From Voacanga thouarsii (taxonomy: Eukaryota; Streptophyta; Magnoliopsida; Gentianales; Apocynaceae): a stretch of DNA of 64,000 nucleotides. The translations under genes and the position numbers were made by a program. Of the stretch, positions 60,986 to 64,000 are shown piece by piece; position 1 is the first letter of the stretch; the number at the start of each line of letters is the position of its first letter. The stretch is from assembly GCA_026120185.1 (NCBI GenBank), contig JANUWF010001719.1:1240001-1304000 (forward strand), read 5' to 3'. The notes under the pieces were generated by a model. The model made no database searches. It saw nothing but the letters and a program-made list of their open reading frames with translations, and had not been told where the DNA came from.

Positions 60986-61097
60986 GGGCCGCGGCTGGCA
61001 TTGCGAATTTGCGATTTTAAGTTTTAACTACTGCTTTTGCTTTGTTGTCCTTGACCTTGAGTACCCAATCTATAGAAATTCCTTGCATTAGATGTTT

Positions 61098-61117
61098 ATA
61101 TATATATATATATATAT
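61098..61117. repeat. (TA)n microsatellite
   Basis: Ten TA units following GTTTA. Confidence 0.9.
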
Positions 61118-62838
61118 TAAAAAGTATAACTTGTAATTTTAAATTATTAATTTTTGGAGATTAAAAACTATCCTAAGCCTTTTTCTCGGCCTTGAAATAT
61201 ATATTTGTATTTTATATTATTAATCTAGATATAATTTTAAAGTTAAGACAATTGTGATCTATTTTATAACATATTCAATTTACGAGAAAATATTTCAGCC
61301 TTTTAATTTTGAAGCAACTTTTTTATATTAAAATCTTTTATCAATAAAAAATACAGATTTTGAAAATTATTTTTGTTTCCTTTTTCTTATACACATAGTC
61401 AAATCATAAAAATTTACAGACAACATTATTTGAAACTTCTTCCAGTCTGCAATAGTCGGTAGGCTGTATATTTCTTGTCTCAGAGTGGATCTCTTTGACC
61501 CCTTTAAGTGTCTAGTGTTCTACAATATTGAGTAGAATTGGATACAAACTCTACTCAATTGAAAATTTCAATTCAATTTTAAAAAATAATTTAAATAATT
61601 TTTATTCATCAATAATGATCATTTGTTCACAAACATCATACTCTTTTCTTGAACTAACATTCGCTTATATATTTTTAATTTTTTCCATTCAAATAATTTT
61701 TTTAAAATTGGAATCCAAGTACATAAATAGTCTGGCCTTGGTTTTGGCCAAGAAAAAGAACCAGAAATTTGACAAACCCTCTTCCTACCCTTCTTTTAAA
61801 AGCCCAACGCCACTCACGTGTACATATTTTATGCATGCAAGAATAGTCTCAAAAGTGGTCGGCAGTTCAATTGTTTTCTAAGCTAAAACAAAAAAAATTA
61901 GGAGTATTAGGAAACCTTTGTCAATAACCCTTAGACTTAAATTTCCAACATTTAAAAGAATATTATATATAGAGAGAGAGTTTTCTTGAATAAAATATGA
62001 AAGATATATTTGCGTCAATTCCTTGAAATCTGTTAATTAAGTATTCCTTAATTAAATAAGTTAAATTATATAAATTTTGTGTTTTATTTTTATTGTATTC
62101 TCTATGTTTATTTTTGTTTTTCCTCAACTATCTCAATTTATAAATCTCCAACGATTTCATCACCTAATAACTTATATAAGAATCCTTGGTTCATACCTAG
62201 GAAGTACATAGCAAGTTAGCAATAGCAATGCAATCCAATCCTTACTTGTGAGGAAAAATAAAAAGGGCTCTTATATTCCACATATGGATGAACAGAATGG
62301 AAATGTGTATTAGAAAAACAATATGGTGAGGTAGAGAGCAACTAATATATGCTTCTAGATTTTCGACTTTGTGGCATAAAAATTTCTACACCCCACCGTT
62401 GTCTGGGCTTCTCGTGCCATTACTTAAGCACCTAGCTACCTCTTTCTGTCTGCTTCTATGTCTTCATCGTCAAAGAAATTCCTTCTAGAGGATCCCAAGA
62501 GTGGCAGGTACAAATGCTTATACTTGCCCTACATTGATTTAACATAAAGGAATATTTCTTCGAGTTTTTCCTTTGGAAAAAATGAATACGCAACGCGGCT
62601 CTTAGTTCGCAAATCTTGAAAAAGATTCTTGTTTTTTGGGATACAATGTATAAGAAGTACTCTCTAATTCGTGGAACTGCATCTACTTTTACCTATCTTA
62701 AGATTAAAGATTAGAAGGCATCTGAATTTTTAAAAGAAAATACTGTGAGAATATAATGCTACGTAATGGGTGACTTTTTTTTTTTTTTTTTAAATGCAAA
62801 GTCATTTCGACTGAATAAGTTCTTATTAACAAAATAAT
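61118..62838. other. intergenic, no gene recognised
   Basis: A+T-rich. The ORF at 61528-61881 is Phe/Ile/Leu-rich, as expected from composition, with no supporting motif. Confidence 0.45.
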
Positions 62839-63189
62839 GTTATAAAATTAGGGTAGTGTTAGAATAAAATCTTCACACTACACACTAATAAAACTCTAAC
62901 TATTTTGCACAAGAATTTCTCTCTTTCTTTTCTCTCACAATTTTCTCTAATCTTTCTTTCACTAATATTTCTTTCACAAAATAATGGTGTGTTACAAGCT
63001 TAGAGAATAGCTCTATTTATAGAGCTCTAATTAGTGGATTACATCATAGCATACATCATCTTCCACTAATCTTAATTAGTGGTGTCTCCACTAAATGGTG
63101 GACATCCATAAAAATCTTCTAATAATTCACATAAATCCATAATTAGTGGAGCCTCCACTAATTAATAAAGATTCAAATAATTCATAATA
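62839..63189 (-). repeat. 3' LTR of right-edge copia element
   Basis: 351 bp. On the minus strand it should start TGTTATGA as in the solo LTR; here it reads TATTATGA. It ends TTTTATAACA. TATA segment CTATAAATAG lies near 63012-63022 (minus). It ends at the plus-strand TGTTATAAAATT. Confidence 0.88.
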
Positions 63190-63315
63190 CTCCCCCTTGG
63201 ATGTCCATCAATTACATAAAGAATATGCCTCGTTAAAATCTTACTAGATAAAAACCCAGTGGGAAAAAAAAATCTAGTGAAGGAAAAAGAGTACACTATT
63301 CTATATGTCCATTTA

Positions 63316-64000
63316 TTACTCCACCTGATGAGATGATTCCTTTAAATCTTTAAACCGACGCATACCGATTTTATATCTCAACTTTTCAAATGTTGCAGTC
63401 GGTAAAGTCTTCGTGAAAATATCTGCGAGGTTATCACATGACCGAATTTGTAGCATATCAATTTCACCTTTCTTCTGGAGTTCATGAGTAAAGAAGAGTT
63501 TTGGTGAAATATGTTTTGTCCGATCTCCTTTAATATATCCTCCTCGTAATTGAGCTATACAAGCTGCATTGTCTTCATAAAGAGGAGTTGGAATACCTTT
63601 GATTGATGATAATCCACAACTTTCTCGGATATAATGAATCATGGATCTTAGCCATACACATTCTCGACTTGCTTCATGAATGACTATAATTTCAGCATGA
63701 TTTGAAGAAGTAGCTGCTATAGATTGTTTCGTAGAACGCCATGATATAGCAGTATTTTCACATGTAAATAGATAGCCCGTTTGAGAACGTGCTTTATGTG
63801 GATCAGATAAATAACCAGCATCTGCATAACCTATCAATGTTAGACTGGTTTTATTTGAATAAAATAATCCGAGATCAATTGTACCTTAGAGATATCGAAG
63901 GACTTGTTTAATTCCATTCCAATGTCGTCGTGTTGGTGAAGAACTAAATCTTGTTAATAAATTGACAGCAAAAGCAATATCAGGTCGTATATTATTAGCA
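63316..64000 (-). pseudogene. copia RT C-terminus and RNase H, interrupted
   Basis: The frame opens at the window edge with [19 protein letters not shown], reads [13 protein letters not shown] and hits an in-frame TAA at 63886-63888 where other copia proteins have YLRGT. After it the frame is open for the RNase H domain: GYADAGYLSDPHKARSQTGY, SWRSTKQSIAATSSNHAE, and RTKHISPKLFF, ending at the 63316 stop. The RNase H acidic residues (D in YADAGY, E in HAE) are visible. Function is lost unless the stop is read through or is a sequence error. Confidence 0.88.

Larger units (their letters stand above)
62839..64000 (-). mobile_element. copia retrotransposon, 3' end (continues past window)
   Basis: Minus-strand element with its 3' LTR at 62839-63189, a polypurine tract AAGGGGGAG (minus, 63190-63198) just inside, and RNase H/RT remains running to the window edge. 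It belongs to the family that left the solo LTR at 2414-2771. Confidence 0.9.

Overview
This is nuclear DNA from a flowering plant, almost certainly a eudicot. The evidence is an A+T-rich background, an intron-containing elongator tRNA-Met gene, plant-specific gene families (VQ/HAIKU1, MYC2-type bHLH, RWP-RK/RKD), Ty1/copia and Ty3/gypsy retrotransposon remains, a SINE, and several small inverted-repeat DNA elements. I cannot name the species. Coding sequence is sparse, and most long open reading frames are transposon remains or chance.

Layout. 0-2 kb: a CA/TA microsatellite, then an RKD (RWP-RK) gene on the plus strand with in-frame stops, probably a pseudogene. 2.4-2.8 kb: a solo copia LTR. 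5.8-6.9 kb: an intact single-exon VQ gene of HAIKU1 type on the minus strand. 10.7 kb: tRNA-Met(CAU) with a 15-nt intron. 13.2-13.9 kb: an unrecognised 206-residue basic protein. 16.3-21.5 kb: a decayed second HAIKU1-like copy whose YMRYLQ segment is repeated four times, split inside its VQ motif by a 4.3-kb copia element. 24.9-33.5 kb: a second copia element (minus) with one LTR truncated, itself interrupted by a 3.4-kb solo gypsy-type LTR. 33.8-39.15 kb: a decayed second MYC2-like copy, split by a 4.2-kb PIF/Harbinger-type DNA transposon. 40-45 kb: nested small elements and unrecognised ORFs. 45.2-47.3 kb: an intact intronless MYC2-like gene (minus) with a TATA box and long leader. 47.8-64 kb: gene-poor DNA holding two Stowaway-like MITEs, a SINE with a 14-bp target duplication, a near-perfect 43-bp-arm hairpin, hexamer repeats, and at the right edge the 3' end of a copia element related to the solo LTR at 2.4 kb.

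The genes do not form a pathway or operon. The two intact genes are regulators (seed/endosperm growth for HAIKU1, jasmonate response for MYC2). Each has a degenerate same-strand copy between them, and each copy has been cut by a different class of transposon. The main interest is therefore a layered record of local gene duplication, decay and nested transposition. I found no clear evidence of a new multi-gene system. The features most worth follow-up are the long hairpin near 54.85 kb, the four-fold module expansion in the HAIKU1-like pseudogene, the Harbinger deletion chimera and the unrecognised basic protein.
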